Assembly: GCA_031216915.1 (NCBI GenBank)
Contig: CM062297.1
Span: 544,568,971-544,632,970, forward strand
DNA from: Pictodentalium vernedei
Taxonomy: Eukaryota; Mollusca; Scaphopoda; Dentaliida; Dentaliidae
Reading direction: 5' to 3'
Length of the DNA stretch: 64,000 bases
Shown here: piece by piece, positions 22,990 through 34,561 of the stretch
Layout of the letters: every line of letters begins with the position of its first letter
How positions within the stretch are numbered: the stretch's first letter is position 1
Notes under the pieces: generated by a model
Database searches by the model: none
What the model was told of the DNA's origin: nothing
Seen by the model: only the letters and a program-made list of their open reading frames with translations
Program-made: the position numbers and the translations under genes

Positions 22990-23302
22990 TATATAAAACA
23001 AATCAAAAATATGAATTTTTCATGGCAAAGAAATAATTATAAAAATAAAAACCCACCTGCCCACATGAAAACACAAAAATGGCCTGAAAAACAGAAGATC
23101 TACTTTGTGGGGCCTTATTACAAATGTTTTGAAAACATCCAGTTTACTATGTTCTGCAGAATATATCTCAAATTTTATGTAAACAGTATTAATTTTTCTA
23201 AAAAAGTGCATAAATATCACTGAACACAAATGTATTTGATATTTTTTTATTAGCTGGTAGAGTGGTCAATTTTTCCAGGTTGCCAAAATTTGTTCACATG
23301 TC

Positions 23303-23373
23303 TTTGCCTTGTTACAATTTATGGGAGAGTGTCTACACTCTCACATAAATTGTAACAAGGTAAATCCATACAG
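23303..23373. repeat. Palindrome with TTGTTACAATTTATG arms
   Basis: TTTGCCTTGTTACAATTTATG..AGAGTGT and ACACTCTCACATAAATTGTA..ACAAGGTAAA form a ~28-bp stem. It lies in 22990-23502, which otherwise shows only AT-rich intron. Confidence 0.8.
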
Positions 23374-24576
23374 ATGAAATAAATACACTTCAAAGATAAA
23401 GAGAACTACATCTATGGAATATGAAACCTTTTAATCTGTGGAACCTGCACTTAAGAATCCAGCCCAAATATTCACTCAACCAGTTAAGAAACTAGAAAAA
23501 AACCCAGAGGCTCATGTGAGCCTGAAACGCTCACCTGGCTCAAATTGTCAAAAGAGATGAGTGTATCAGTAAGTGATCAGGAGCAAGAGCAATTTTTTGA
23601 TTTGCTATGACACAACCAAAGGCAACTTTTTTGGCCATTCATTTTTGCTGGTCCTAGGAAAGCTTCCCAGCAATCTCTGCTCTGTTCTGTGAAGTATTAA
23701 AAAACAACCGAATGAACTTTTTTTTCAACTACTGTGGTTCTCTCTAGCACCCCCCCCCCCCCCCCCCCACACACACACAAAAAGTATTAAAAAAAACCCA
23801 AGCAACTTGAGTTGAACAAACTTTAATTTGACACCCCTAGAGATGTTACATGCCAATTATGAAAGGATTCTCACTGGTGGACCTGAAAAAGAAGAATTTT
23901 CAAGAAATTTTCTCATATTGCACTAAGTTAAACTTTGGGCTTCAATAAAAAGCCCAAATATTAACCCAGGGACCTGATTTGAACAACCTTCAATCTAACC
24001 CTCCCAGAAGTGTTGTACACCAAATATCAAAAGAATCTGACTGCTAGATCAGAAGGAGATGATTTTAAACGATAATTTCCCATATTGCACTAAGTAAATA
24101 TTGGGGCTCCCTTGGGGAACCCAAATATTAACCCAGGAACTCGATTTGAACAAATTTGAATTTTACACCTCTAGAGATGTCACATACTAAATATGAAAGG
24201 ATTCTCACTAGTGGGGCTGAAAAAGAAGATTTTATAAGAAATTTTCTCATATTGCACTAAGTTAAAATTTGGGCTCCAATAAAGAGCACAAATATTCATC
24301 CAGGGATCCCATTTGAACAAACTTGAATCTATCCCCCCAACCCCCTAGAGATGCTGCATACCAAATATCAATAGAATCTGACTACTGGATCTGAAGAAGA
24401 ACAATTTTTTAAAGATTATTCCCCATATTGAACCAAGTTAATATTCAGGCTCCCATGGGAAGCCCAAATATTAACCCAGGGACTCAATTTGAACAAATTC
24501 GAATGTTACACCTCTAGAGGTGTCACATACCAAATATGAAAGGATTCCCACTAGCAAGTCTGAAAAAGAAGATTTT

Positions 24577-26400
24577 TAGCTCAACTTTGGCGAAGCCAAA
24601 TTTGAGCTTATGCCATGGCCCGTCGTCCATCATGGCCGTCTGTCCGTCAACAATTGGATACGGCTCGGGCTAGAGGCCGTATTTATGAACCGATCTTTAC
24701 GAAACTTCTTGGGTACCTTTGTTATGACCGTGGGACGGGAACGAGTGTTTTTGGGTGTGGTCCAAAATTCAAGATGGCTGCCAGCCACCATTTTGTACCA
24801 ACAATGCAGAAATCTGTTTTTTGTACAGAACTTCCATATGAAAGCTCGGATTTGAATAATGTTTTGTATGAATGTTTAGTACCATTGGATACATCACATA
24901 TAATACGGGGTTTTTTTTCTCGTGCGTAAATTATGCAAATTAGACTAACTTTGATGTTTTTTGGTGTTACTTTCAGCACTGTAAGTGCAAATGCCAATAC
25001 GGCTCGGGCTAGAGGCCGTATTTATCAACCGATCTTTACGAAACTTCTTGGGTACCTTTGTTATCACCGTGGGACGAGAACGAGTGTTTTTGGGTCCGGT
25101 CCGAAATTCAAGATGGCCGATGGCAGCCATTTTGTACAAAATTTGGTGCAATCAGATTTTTGCACAGAACTTCCATATGAAAGCGCTGATTTGAATAAAT
25201 TTTTGTGTGAATGTTTAGTACCATGGGATACATCACATATAATACGGGTTTTTTTCTCGTGCAGAAATTATGCAAATTAGATGAACTTTGATTTTTTCAG
25301 TGCTACTTACACACAGTAAGTACGCATGTCAATACGACACGGGCTAGAGTCTGTATTTATGAACCGATCTTCACGAAACGTCTTGGGTACTTTTGTTATC
25401 ACCTTGGGACGAGAACGAGTGTTTCTGGATGCGGTCCAAAATTCAAGATGGCTGCCAGTGGCCATTTTGTACCGAAATTAGGTCTTATCAGTTTTTTGTA
25501 CACAACTTCTATACGGCTCAGGCTAGAGGCCGTATTTATGAACCGATCTTTACGAAACTTCTTGGGTACCTTTGTTAACACCGTGGGATGAGAACGAGTG
25601 TTTTTGGGTGTGGTCTGAAATTCAAGATGGCCACCAGCAGCCATTTTGTACCAAAATCAGTTCTTTTGTACAGAAATTCTGTATGAAAGTTCTGATTTGA
25701 ATAAATTTTTGTATGAATGTTTAGTAACATGGAATACATCACATATAGTACGGGTTTTTTTCTCATGCAGAAATTATGCAAATTAGATGAACTTTGATTT
25801 ATTCAGTGCTACTTATACACTGTAAGTGCGCATGTCAATACGGCTCGGGCTAGAGGCTGTATTTATGAACCGATCTTCACAAAACTTCTTGGGTACCTTT
25901 GTTATCACCTTGGGATGAGAAGGAGTGTTTCTGGGTGCGGTCCAAAATTCAAGATGGCTGCCAGTGGCCATTTTGTACCGAAATTAGGTCCAATCAGTTT
26001 TTTGTCACAACTTCTACACAGCTCATATTTGTGAACTGATCTTCACGAAACTTCTTGGGTACCTTTGTTTTCACCTTGGAACAGGCATGAGTGTGTTTTG
26101 GGGTGCCTTTGTTATCACTGTGCTATGAGAACAAATATTTTGGGGTTCAGTCAGACCCACTCTGGGACTCCAAGATTTCTTTTATAGTTTAGCATCTGAC
26201 TGTCACCCACCTTTACAATACTTTACCTATACATTTGTTACAGGCAATGGTCAGTATTTATGTACAGACTGTTACAATACTTTATATGTACCTTTGTTAT
26301 CAGGTCATTACCTAGATGTTTGTCATTGCTGTGTCACATACTATACATGTACATGTCTTTGTCTTGACAAGTTGAGCTACAGTGTCATTGACACTTTCAT
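24577..26400 (-). mobile_element. Element I: reversed Helentron-like element nested in B2
   Basis: Read on the minus strand it starts ATGAAAGTGTCAATGACA then CTGTAGCTCAACTTGTCAAG. It ends in the hairpin TAAGCTCAAATTTGGC / GCCAAAGTTGAGCTA before AAAA. The 18-bp start is identical to those of A and C, but the core is a different ~335-bp tandem unit (ATACGGCTCGGGCTAGAGGC.., ATTCAAGATGG..GCCATTTTG), about five copies at 24657-26090. It interrupts a B2 repeat unit inside GATTTTT|AAGAAATTTT without an evident target duplication. Confidence 0.7.
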
Positions 26401-27713
26401 TTAAGAAATTTTCTCATATTGCTGCAATAAAGAGCCCAAATATTCATCCAGGGATCCCATTGGAACAAACTTGAATCTAACCCTCCTAAAGATGCTGCAT
26501 ACCAAATATCAAAAGAATCTGACTGGTGGATCTGAAGAAGATTTTTAAAGAATATCCCCCATATTGCACCAAGTTAATAATTGGGCTCCCATAGGAAGCC
26601 CAAATATTAACCCAGGGATTCGATTTGAACAAATTCAAATCTTACACCTCTAGAGTTGTCACATACCAAATATGTCAGAAAAAGAAGAATTTTTAAGAAA
26701 TTTTCTCATATCGCGCTAAGTTAAAATTTGGGCTCCAAAAAAAAGCCAATATTCAGGGATCCCATTTGAACAAAACTTGAATCTAACCCCACTAAAGATG
26801 CTGCATACCAAATATCAAAAGAATCTGACTGGTGGATCTGAAGAAATAGATTTTTAAAGAATATCCCCCATATTGCAACAAGTTAATAATTGGGCTCCCA
26901 TAGGAAACCCAAATATTAACCCAGGGACTCAATTTGAATAAACTTCAATCTGACCCCTGTAGAGATGTTGTATACCAAGTATCAAAAGAATCTGACTGTT
27001 TGATCTGAAGAAGAAGATTTTTAAAGCTTATTTCCTATAGCGCCCTAAGTTAATTATTTGGGCTCCTGTGTTGGGCCCAAATATGAACCGAGGGGCTCGA
27101 TTTGAACACACTTGTATTTGACCGTCCTATGGATGCTGTATACCAAATATCAAAAGATTCTGATCAGCAGTACTGAAAAACATTTTTTTTTTAATTTTTG
27201 CAAATATGCTGACTCAGCATTTTTTCAAACGCCCCTACAGAACACCCTGACATAACCGATGGCAATTTTTTTTTTAATCCATTCTACTAGCCAAAAGGAT
27301 GCTTCATGCCAAATAACATTCCTCTGTTCCATGTAGTTTGGGAAATATATAAATTTTATAGTAAATGTCCTTTCTTATTATATGTACCGCAATTGTTTAC
27401 TACAGGCTTGCACTACAGTGGAAGACCCTAACTTGGATAAAATACTCTCTATTTTAATCTTTCCCAAGAGATGTGGGAAAAGTGGTGTAAAAAAAAACAC
27501 CACGAAAAAATAAGCCCAAACTGGGCCGAGCGCCATTGGTGCAAACCCAGTATGGGCCGCTCTTCCCTTAGTACAAATCCACGACTTCCGTTAACCAATG
27601 TGCAGTGCAGTCATCAATTAATCATTCTTTTGAGCCCACCAACATAGGAGTTATGTGATCAGAGGGGAGGAAGGATTCTTACCCGAACAAGAAGACGGGA
27701 GGGGGCCTCCATG

Positions 27714-27801
27714 TAAACAATTGCGGTAGGTATAATAAGAAAGAAAATTTACTATAAAATTTATATTTCTTATCAATCTACCTTACAATTGTTTACTACA
27801 G
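27714..27801. repeat. Internal complementary region of DIRS copy 2
   Basis: GTAAACAATTGCGGTAGGTA.. is the complement of the left end, and ATTTCTTATCAATCTACCTT.. the complement of the right end, joined through ACTATAAAATTTAT. It equals the sequence of a left-to-right tip junction. Confidence 0.8.
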
Positions 27802-27936
27802 GCTGAATAGACAATAGGATGGAGGGAATCAGATAACCAACCCACACATAACTCAATTGCACTGGAACCATGGACAGAGGAAGAGATCCCTAGTCCTACT
27901 ATAGCATCACAAACATTAGTAAAAGACAATGAAAGA

Positions 27937-28548
27937 TCAGGCGTATGGTGATGTGTGACACACAGACAGAAAGGGTAGTAACAGCACAGAGCCGGAACTG
28001 ACCCTGTAAGAAGCTGAATGGCTGGGATGGACAACAGCCTGAGCAGAAGAAAGAGGGCCCGTAGAACAAAGGTCCTCTGACTGCTCCTGCAACTGTCGCA
28101 GATAAGTGAAGGTAGCATTTCTCCAGTAGGCTGCCAGCATAACATCCAACAACATGACGGAGTTAGTATAAGCCCCGAGAGGAAGACAATGCACGCACAT
28201 TGTGGCAGAAAAACGATTGGTAATACAATTGCCAGTAGCTAGATGAGCAGAAGCTGCACGAATAGCAAGACAAATCCATCGAGAAATGGATTCAGGAGAG
28301 ATTTGGCATTTGAGAAAATGCATATCCACCTGGGATAAAGGCACGAACGCCCCCCTCCCACCCCACCCCAAGCAGAGCAGCACCCAAGAAAGTGTCCATC
28401 TTGGAGTAAACTGCAAAATCCTAGGCCTTTTCAAGGAAAAGACAAGTTTGGAGAGGCAAGGATGAGTGCCGAAACGATGTGGTACCACATATGAAAAAGG
28501 TCTACGAAGCATGGACTTGTACCCATTGCTGGAGACCCCCAAAAACAA
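27937..28548 (-). pseudogene. DIRS copy 2 tyrosine recombinase with internal deletion
   Basis: The frame of 203 residues runs SKLVFSLKRPRILQFTPRW.. PLSQVDMHFLKCQ and then jumps directly to ISPESISRWICLAIRAAS, HCLPLGAYTNSVMLLDVML and AYWRNATFTYLRQ. Compared with copies 1 and 3, about 240 bp holding the first catalytic arginine region (FLMAFASA.RVSELH) have been lost. The H-x-x-R box again reads HCLP. The frame is open across the deletion, but the enzyme must be inactive. Confidence 0.75.
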
Positions 28549-28638
28549 ACATATACCAGAAACTCCTCAATCGGTGTGATCGAAGGAGTGACAGAAGCAA
28601 CAGAGTGATTGCACACCATTGACAGAAGAACCTTCTAC

Positions 28639-29686
28639 TTAGCCACAGAAGCTAAACCAGTGGAGTGAGTGCCTCCTTGAAGAAGAAAAGCAACTCCACT
28701 GCTCGTCTCTAAAAACCACTAAGGAGGAGACAGGACCTGATAAAAGACATGCGCGAAGACACAATGAAGTCGGGACAACTTGAAACCTCCTCGGGCGACT
28801 TTGGCAAAGAAAGTCTCGATGTAGAAGGAGACATGCCGGACCCGCTGCTAACAGAGAGCGGAGCAGATTGATCCACACCCACCGAGGCGACAGGGGTGTG
28901 ATCGAAAGGATTCAATAACTGCAGGTTCATATCTGGGCTAGAACCCGAGGCAGAATCGGAACCAGCAGAAAGGCGTAGCCGACAAGACCATCCCAAAGGA
29001 GGGACAGAGAGTCCAAGGCGAAAGCCAGAGCATCTAGATACAGAAGTGTCCACCTGATGGTTCCAATGAGTCACAAAGAGATCAATGTGGGGACGACCCC
29101 AGAGATCGCAAAGAGACTGGAACACCACCATGTGGAGCATCCACTCTGTGGAAAAGAACCTGCCCCGTTGGGACAGGGAGTCGGCTAGGACATTCAGACG
29201 ACCAGGAAGGTGACGAACCACCACTCTGGCGTTGACATCCTGATCGAGCAGTAGAAGATCCTGAACCAAATCGTACATGGGAACATAGTGCGTTCCACCC
29301 TGGTTCCGAATGTAAACTACTGTTCAATTGTCAGACCACAGAAGGACCCGACAATTCAAAAAGCGGGGGATCCACTGTCGGAAACACAGAAGAAGAGCAA
29401 GAAGCTCCTTCTGGTTTACATGAAGAGCTGCTAGATCCTGGTCCCATGACCCGTAAAGGAAAAGACTTAGAGGATCCAACGTCATACCCCATCCGAGATC
29501 GCTGGCGATTACCGTCAGAACACGATCAGACGTGGGGAAGTCCAACGGAACTCCCTGCATAAGCACTGAACATCTGTCAGGGGAGAAGGTGATGAGGAAG
29601 AGATTCCGGTAACAGAAGCACCAGAACCAGAGGATCGACATTCGGCCTCCAACGACTGAGCAAAAAGTGTTGGAGAGGTCAGACAT
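28639..29686 (-). pseudogene. DIRS copy 2 RNase H and connector, frameshifted
   Basis: Two adjoining frames (29324-29686 and 28709-29278) together give the RNase H order: DLGWGMTLDPLSLFLYGSWD, ELLALLLCFRQWIPRFLNCR, then LPGRLNVLADSLSQRGR, TEWMLHMVVFQSLCDLWG and IDLFVTHWNHQVDT. A small deletion removes part of the SDNSTVVVYI strand at 29320-29330 and shifts the frame. A third frame covers 28639-28878. Confidence 0.75.
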
Positions 29687-29813
29687 GCAGTTGACCTAGC
29701 AGAGGAATGAGATCCGTCACCAAAACGCAGAGACCAAGCAGTCGGGGAAGACTCCGAGCTGATGAAGTCCATCCCAGATGACAAGACGGAGAAGGGACCA
29801 GGTCCAACTTCTC

Positions 29814-30162
29814 TCAGTTGACTCTGAACCCTAGTGACGTGAGTAGACTCAACAGTGTGACGACATCAGACTCCAGAAAAGCAGCATTGGATTGCCTGTG
29901 GAGGATATCAACTAGACAAGCCAAAGAAGATACCTTGGGCTGTGTGCGATGTAAGACTAACACATGCGACATCAGACAGGTGAAGGCCCAAGGATCCAGG
30001 CCGAGGCCAAAGGGAATGGCCTTGAACTGGAAAACATCCTGGGGAATGGAGTGGTGAACTGATCTGAAAGCCTCCATGCTGAACTGAGGAGCAATGATAC
30101 TCAGATCGATAACCTATCTGAGTCGGCCGTCCTTCTTCGGCACCAAGAACATGCGGGAACAA
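29814..30162 (-). pseudogene. DIRS copy 2 reverse transcriptase fragment
   Basis: The minus-strand frame contains IPQDVFQFKAIPFGLGLDPW AFT, the conserved P-FGL-x-x-P-x-x-FT box before the catalytic loop. The catalytic box itself reads CLVDIL where Y-L-D-D is expected in DIRS RTs. LLTSLGFRVN, the following conserved strand, is present. The fingers domain upstream is fragmentary (30162-30300). Confidence 0.7.
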
Positions 30163-30300
30163 AATCCCACGGAAAGTTCTTGATGACCTTGATCATCCCC
30201 TTTGACAGGAGATCGCCTATCTCCGTGGTCAAAAGTGCCCAACGTGTAACGTTGAAAGGAAATCATGTTGGAAGAGGCACTCTCTATTTAGTGGAGTGCC

Positions 30301-31273
30301 TCAACCTGGGACGAAATCGAAGTGACTACTGCAGATGCCTACCCCACCATGTGAGTGAGTAGAAGTGGCGGTAGGAGGATCAGCCCTTAGCTTCGCAGAG
30401 GAAGCAGAAGGGTACTTGTTAGGCTTTGGACGGCACCTGCCTCCAACAGAAGGCCGATGAAGCTGACTTAGCAGCAGCAGATCAATGGAATGACAAAGGG
30501 AGCCATCCCGGACCGTCGCCACGGAACCATGGAATAGTCGCGGACCCGCCAAAAGAGGCAGATCGAAGAGCAGTGCACTGCCCCTCAACAAGGTGACGTC
30601 TTGTGTCCAGCACAGCGTACCTGAGAATTAATTCCAAACTAGCCACATTACAGGCATGTGTGTGAGAAGATGCATGTGCGCCTTGAACAGCACACACCAA
30701 ACAAAATCTGTTTGTCGTCAAACTCATCTGGGAGCAGATAAGCAGCAAAGCAGAGAAGACGTGATCGAAGAGAGAACACATTCCAGCATCCCTCCCGATA
30801 AGTCCAACCTGGACTCCAGAGTCTCCATATGGCTGGGGAGTTGGAGTCCTGATCCAAGACCGTCAAAGTCTGGCAGACTGACGGATTGGCGAAATCGTAG
30901 GAACGATAATGCACCAGAGGCAAAAAGTGTCAACCTTGATGAAGAACGACGTCTTCATAGCCTTGGAACTTAGCTTAGAGTCCAAAGCGGTAAATGCTTC
31001 AACCACCTGTACTGACATGCACAGTCGAAGGCACCCAGAAGCATGTTGCTCCACAGGCTGTAGGAGTGTGACCGATGATCGCAGCCGGGCTGACACTGTT
31101 GGCTGGTTTGACGGTTTGAGACCTGGAAGAAACCCAAACACAAAGTCAAGAGCTGCCCCCAAGTCAGAAGACTGTTGGCTCTCGATGTCAGGAATGTAAG
31201 ACTCATCCCACAACTCGGAAGACACATAGCCCATTATGGGCAAACCAGCCGACGCCTCCCATGGTGTGGGCAC
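30301..31273 (-). pseudogene. DIRS copy 2 gag-like region
   Basis: Several overlapping minus-strand frames (for example 30863-31273, with LWDESYIPDIESQQSSDLGA and ALDSKLSSKAMKTSFFI) match copy 3 at 53188-53559. No zinc knuckle or other known gag motif can be seen. The product name rests on position upstream of RT and on conservation between copies. Confidence 0.5.
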
Positions 31274-31699
31274 ACCAGGGGACCAGAAAGAGGCCTGTTT
31301 CCAATCCCGGGAGTTGGCGCCATAGGGGGTGCCAGGAAACCACTTGTAGCCTCGCTGGAAGCAACGGAAAAGGCTCTAAGCTCACTGACTGTCGGAACAG
31401 AATGACGTGGGAACGAACCAACAAAGTGGCTTCACTCCTGACCCATTTACCAGCGATGGGTCAATGATCCTCAAATACACCCGACGCGGGGCGACGGGCT
31501 GCAGCCGAAAACATCTGAAGGCAGATGTGTAGTGGGGTATCACATACCCCGAGGATCAACAGAGTGGAAACTCAGGAGAGTCGCCGCAGACCTCTGCAGG
31601 ATAGAAGGTCCAGGCTGCACAAAAAGCGTTGGTCACACAAAACTGGCCATGGGACCAAAGTGCATGGACGGAAACGCCATGGAGCTCATGGTGACCCCA

Positions 31700-32290
31700 T
31701 CATGAACATCCGAATCCAATGAGATACTCGTCGGCTGAGAAACCACAGTAGCGGATTCAGCCGGCAGCCCCTTCCAACTTCGCCAAGTTGAAGTCAGGGA
31801 AGGCTGAGGCCAAAACCCCATGTCTACACTACCAGACATCCCTGCAGACCCCTGCAGGGATAAAAACTGCTGTGCTCAACAGCTGAGAGGACACAGCATG
31901 GGTGTTTGGTCGGCAGCCACTTCCGACTTCGCCGAGTTGAAGTCAGGGAAGGCTGAGGCCGATACCCCACGTCTACACTACCAACCACTGCTGCAGACCC
32001 CTGCAGGGAGAAAACTGCTGTGCTCAACGACCAAGAGGACACAGCAGGGGGTTCGGCCGGCAGCCACTTCCGACTTCGCAGAGTTGAAGTCAGGGAAGGC
32101 TGAGGTCGATACCCCACGTCAACACTACCAGACACCTCTGCAGACCCCTGCAGGGGTAAAACTGCTGTGCTCAACGGCTGAGAGGACATAGCAGGGGGTC
32201 AGTCGGCAGCCACTTCCGACTTCGTCGAGTTGAAATCAGTGAAGGCTGAGGCCGATACCCCACAACTACAGACATCACTGCAGACTCCTG
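31700..32290 (-). repeat. ~147-bp tandem repeat in the DIRS copy 2 leader
   Basis: Four units share CGGCAGCCACTTCCGACTTC, GTTGAAGTCAGGGAAGGCTG and CTGCAGACCCCTGCAGGG. Unit starts at 31762, 31911, 32058 and 32204 give spacings of 149, 147 and 146 bp. Copies 1 and 3 carry two units each. On the minus strand the unit is open (PQPSLTSTRRSRKWLP), so it could be a gag repeat of 49 residues, though the unequal unit lengths shift the frame. Confidence 0.75.
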
Positions 32291-33960
32291 CAGGGTTAAG
32301 CTGAGAACGGCTAAAATGGTGACCGATGACGTTGTAGACGGAACAGCAGTAGCAGCAGATACAACGGGAGCTAACTCTCACCAGACGTGGTCATGTCGGG
32401 AGGCCCCTAAACGACAGCGTTCCCCACCCCCGGGCACAGGAGGAGCTGCACATCCCCCACAGAGGGGGTATAACTCACACAGGATGTGGTCGTGTTAGGA
32501 GGCCCCGAAACGACAGCATCCCCCCTCCCCCTGTGGGTGCAGGAGGAGCAGCCACAAGAACGCACCAAAAGCGAGGGCAAAAGGAATTGCCCTAAAGGAA
32601 CTGAACTGGAAATAACAGAAGTGAGAGCAGTAAAAGAAAAAGGTGAACTCAACAGATACATAAAGTAGAAGAACACCCCCAACTACGAGAGAAGGTGGCA
32701 GAAAAAATAACTGGTGGGTACACGACAGAACCCAGACGACTGACAGGGACCTAAAAAACAGAAATTCTGCCCTCAACAGAGTGAAGAAATCCTGTCCATA
32801 CAGTCCATCCAATAACTCCAATAATAATAATAAAATTTATCAACCGAAAAATTTTATTTCCGAACCGCGTTGACACGATGTCGAAAAAACATTCACGAGA
32901 ATATATAAAACACAATCCTGTTATTATACGATCTTCAGATCCATAATCCCAGTCACAGGAAAACCATTATCGACGAGTTGAATTATCACTGTTTCGTAAT
33001 GCAAATGGCGACGACACATCCTTCACGTGTCTCAGACAAAAAAAGAATGATGAATTGATGACTGCACTGCACATTGGTTAACAGAAGTCATGGATTTCTT
33101 CTAAGGGAAGAGTGTCCCATTCTGGGTGTGCACCGATGGCGCTCGGCCCAGTTTTGGCTTATTGCTTCGTGGTGTTTTTTTACACCACTTTTCTTTCCCA
33201 CATCTCTTGCGAAAGGTTAAAATAGAGAGTATTTTATCCGAGTTAGGGTCTTCCACTGTAGTGCAAGCCTGTAGTAAACAATTGTAAGGTAGGTTGATAA
33301 GAAATGGGCATTTGAATTGTTTTTTATTTTTAGCCCCTGGGGTACCCACGGGGCTACGAAAAAAAATATTTCGGGTATCAATAAAGTACTTTGGACCCAC
33401 TTATACTACATGCCAAATTTGGTTCAAATCAGCCCATCGGTTTTTGAAATAGAAATTTGGGGTGGAGCCCAAATGGGTATGTGCCCACAGAGAGCCCAAA
33501 TATTGATCTACCAACTTCCCTTGAACAAACTTTAATCTTCAACACCAAAGACTGTTCCATACCATATATCAAGGCAATCTCTCTGGTGGTTCATGAGAAG
33601 AAGATTTTTGAAGATTTTTAGGCTTTGACATCATTGACCAGACCACGAAGAAGGTAGCCGCTTCATTTGAACAAAACAGAAAGGTTATACTCCAGGGATG
33701 GTTTATGCAATATATGTTTGAATTTGGCTGAATGGCTGTGAAGAAGAAGCCAAGTTTGCAAAAGTTAACAGACGACAGCTGATGGATGACAGACGACAGA
33801 TGACAGACGCCAAGTGATGGCAATAGCTCACACTGACTTGCAGTCAGGTGAGCTAAAAAAAAAGTCTCCCTCCCTTGATTTGTAAACTGACCCCTCGCAC
33901 TCTGGTAGAACAACAGAATTTTCTCCAATGACTCTGTTTTTCTCTTGTAAAACTATGAAT

Positions 33961-34025
33961 TTAACCAATTATATATTGTTTGACAGAGCTCACTTACCTC
34001 TGTCAAACAAGGTGTATTTAGTTAA
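33961..34025. repeat. Second TTGTTTGACAGAG palindrome
   Basis: AACCAATTATATATTGTTTG ACAGAG and CTCTGTCAAACAAGGTGTAT TTAGTT form a stem like that at 18371-18433. The interval 33866-34278 is otherwise intronic with nothing else seen. Confidence 0.75.
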
Positions 34026-34278
34026 ATATCAAACTGCAATATGGAAATTTTTTTTGGCTACAAAAAATCAAATAGTAAAGGGTTAATTGTTCGAGAACCA
34101 TGTGGATTTTTTTACTTGGCTTTATAAAAGTAAACGTGACTAATGCATAGCTCATCCATTGGTCTAAAGGTTGTTGAATTCAAACACACTGTCACTTAAA
34201 AGTTCATTCATTAAATCATAAGTGATTTCAGCCACACAATATATGAAACATACAAGTACATTTGCTTTGATAATTTAC

Positions 34279-34304
34279 TGTTTTCATCAAATGAACAAAA
34301 TATT
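34279..34304 (-). CDS. UNC13D/BAIAP3-like gene, 26-bp micro-exon (exon 4 of those visible)
   Basis: The acceptor GCAAGTTTCAG and donor GTAAATTATC enclose 26 bp. These complete a split codon from exon 3 (G|AA) and read EYFVHLMKT, ending in phase 0 to meet LADEF.. of exon 5. It is needed to restore phase, because exon 3 ends with one base and exon 5 begins in phase 0. Its presence 207 bp downstream of exon 3 with good splice sites supports it. Being so short, it is the least certain of the eight exons. Confidence 0.68.
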
Positions 34305-34511
34305 CTGAAACTTGCAGCACTTGAGGCTTTTAATTCTGCCTGCTGTAGACAGTTTTTCCTATCCAGTACAAAAATAGTGGGCTGGTAAGGGATAGTAGTA
34401 ACTAGATAGTAGATAGTAACTAGATTATAGCAGATAATAGTAACCCCAGGGCACAAGCATGGGTCACAACTAGCAGCACAGGTTGCCCATTGAATGGACA
34501 TAAAAACGTAC

Positions 34512-34561
34512 CAGTCATTTCCAGAGAAAATTTGAGAGCCCTATGGAGACGCTCAATCAAT
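34512..34561 (-). CDS. UNC13D/BAIAP3-like gene, exon 3 of those visible
   Basis: A 50-bp exon lies between acceptor ATATAGATAACAG and donor GTACGT. The first base completes the GA|A codon of exon 2. It then reads LIERLHRALKFSLEMT and ends with one base of the next codon. The amphipathic helix fits the all-helical MUN domain. The phase agrees with both neighbours, which is strong evidence for so short an exon. The intron upstream (11.3 kb) holds the MULE, the Tigger and element C. 34562-36494 within it has no gene, only an ATTA/TTAATTAA microsatellite near 35505-35541. Confidence 0.75.

Larger units (their letters stand above)
27349..33305 (-). mobile_element. DIRS-like retroelement copy 2, nested in B2
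   Basis: This copy has both ends. The left terminus ATAAATTTTATAGTAAATG.. leads into GCAATTGTTTACTACAGGCT and the right ends GGTAGGTTGATAAGAAAT. The flanks GGGAAATAT and GGGCATTT are continuous in the related element B1, showing insertion with no target duplication, as expected for a tyrosine recombinase. In transcriptional order (right to left) it holds leader repeats, gag-like, RT, RNase H, YR with an internal ~240-bp deletion, and the internal complementary region at 27714-27801. All reading frames are damaged. Confidence 0.88.
23503..33855 (+). mobile_element. Element B2: Helentron/pearl-like element split by two nested insertions
   Basis: The 5' end carries the palindrome AGGCTCA-TG-TGAGCCT (23508-23523) followed by GAAACGCTCACCTGG. 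The ~150-bp tandem core (GGGCTCC.., CCCAAATATTAACCCAGGGA, AGAATCTGACT) runs 23820-24576 and resumes 26401-27180. The unique 3' part is interrupted after GGGAAATAT (27348) by DIRS copy 2 and continues GGGCATTTGAATT at 33306. The terminal hairpin TAGCTCACACTGAC / GTCAGGTGAGCTA ends at 33855. The corresponding uninterrupted sequence in B1 (near 17650) shows the pre-insertion state. Without the insertions it would be about 2.6 kb, like B1. Confidence 0.75.

Noticed and set aside
24610-25781. Repeated peptide MNRSLRNFLGTFV-like in several frames
   Set aside because: It is translated from the ~335-bp satellite core of element I; the frame changes from unit to unit.
30656-32191. Plus-strand open frames of 96-123 codons in DIRS copy 2
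   Set aside because: They are antisense to gag-like and leader-repeat sequence and their text simply mirrors the tandem repeat.
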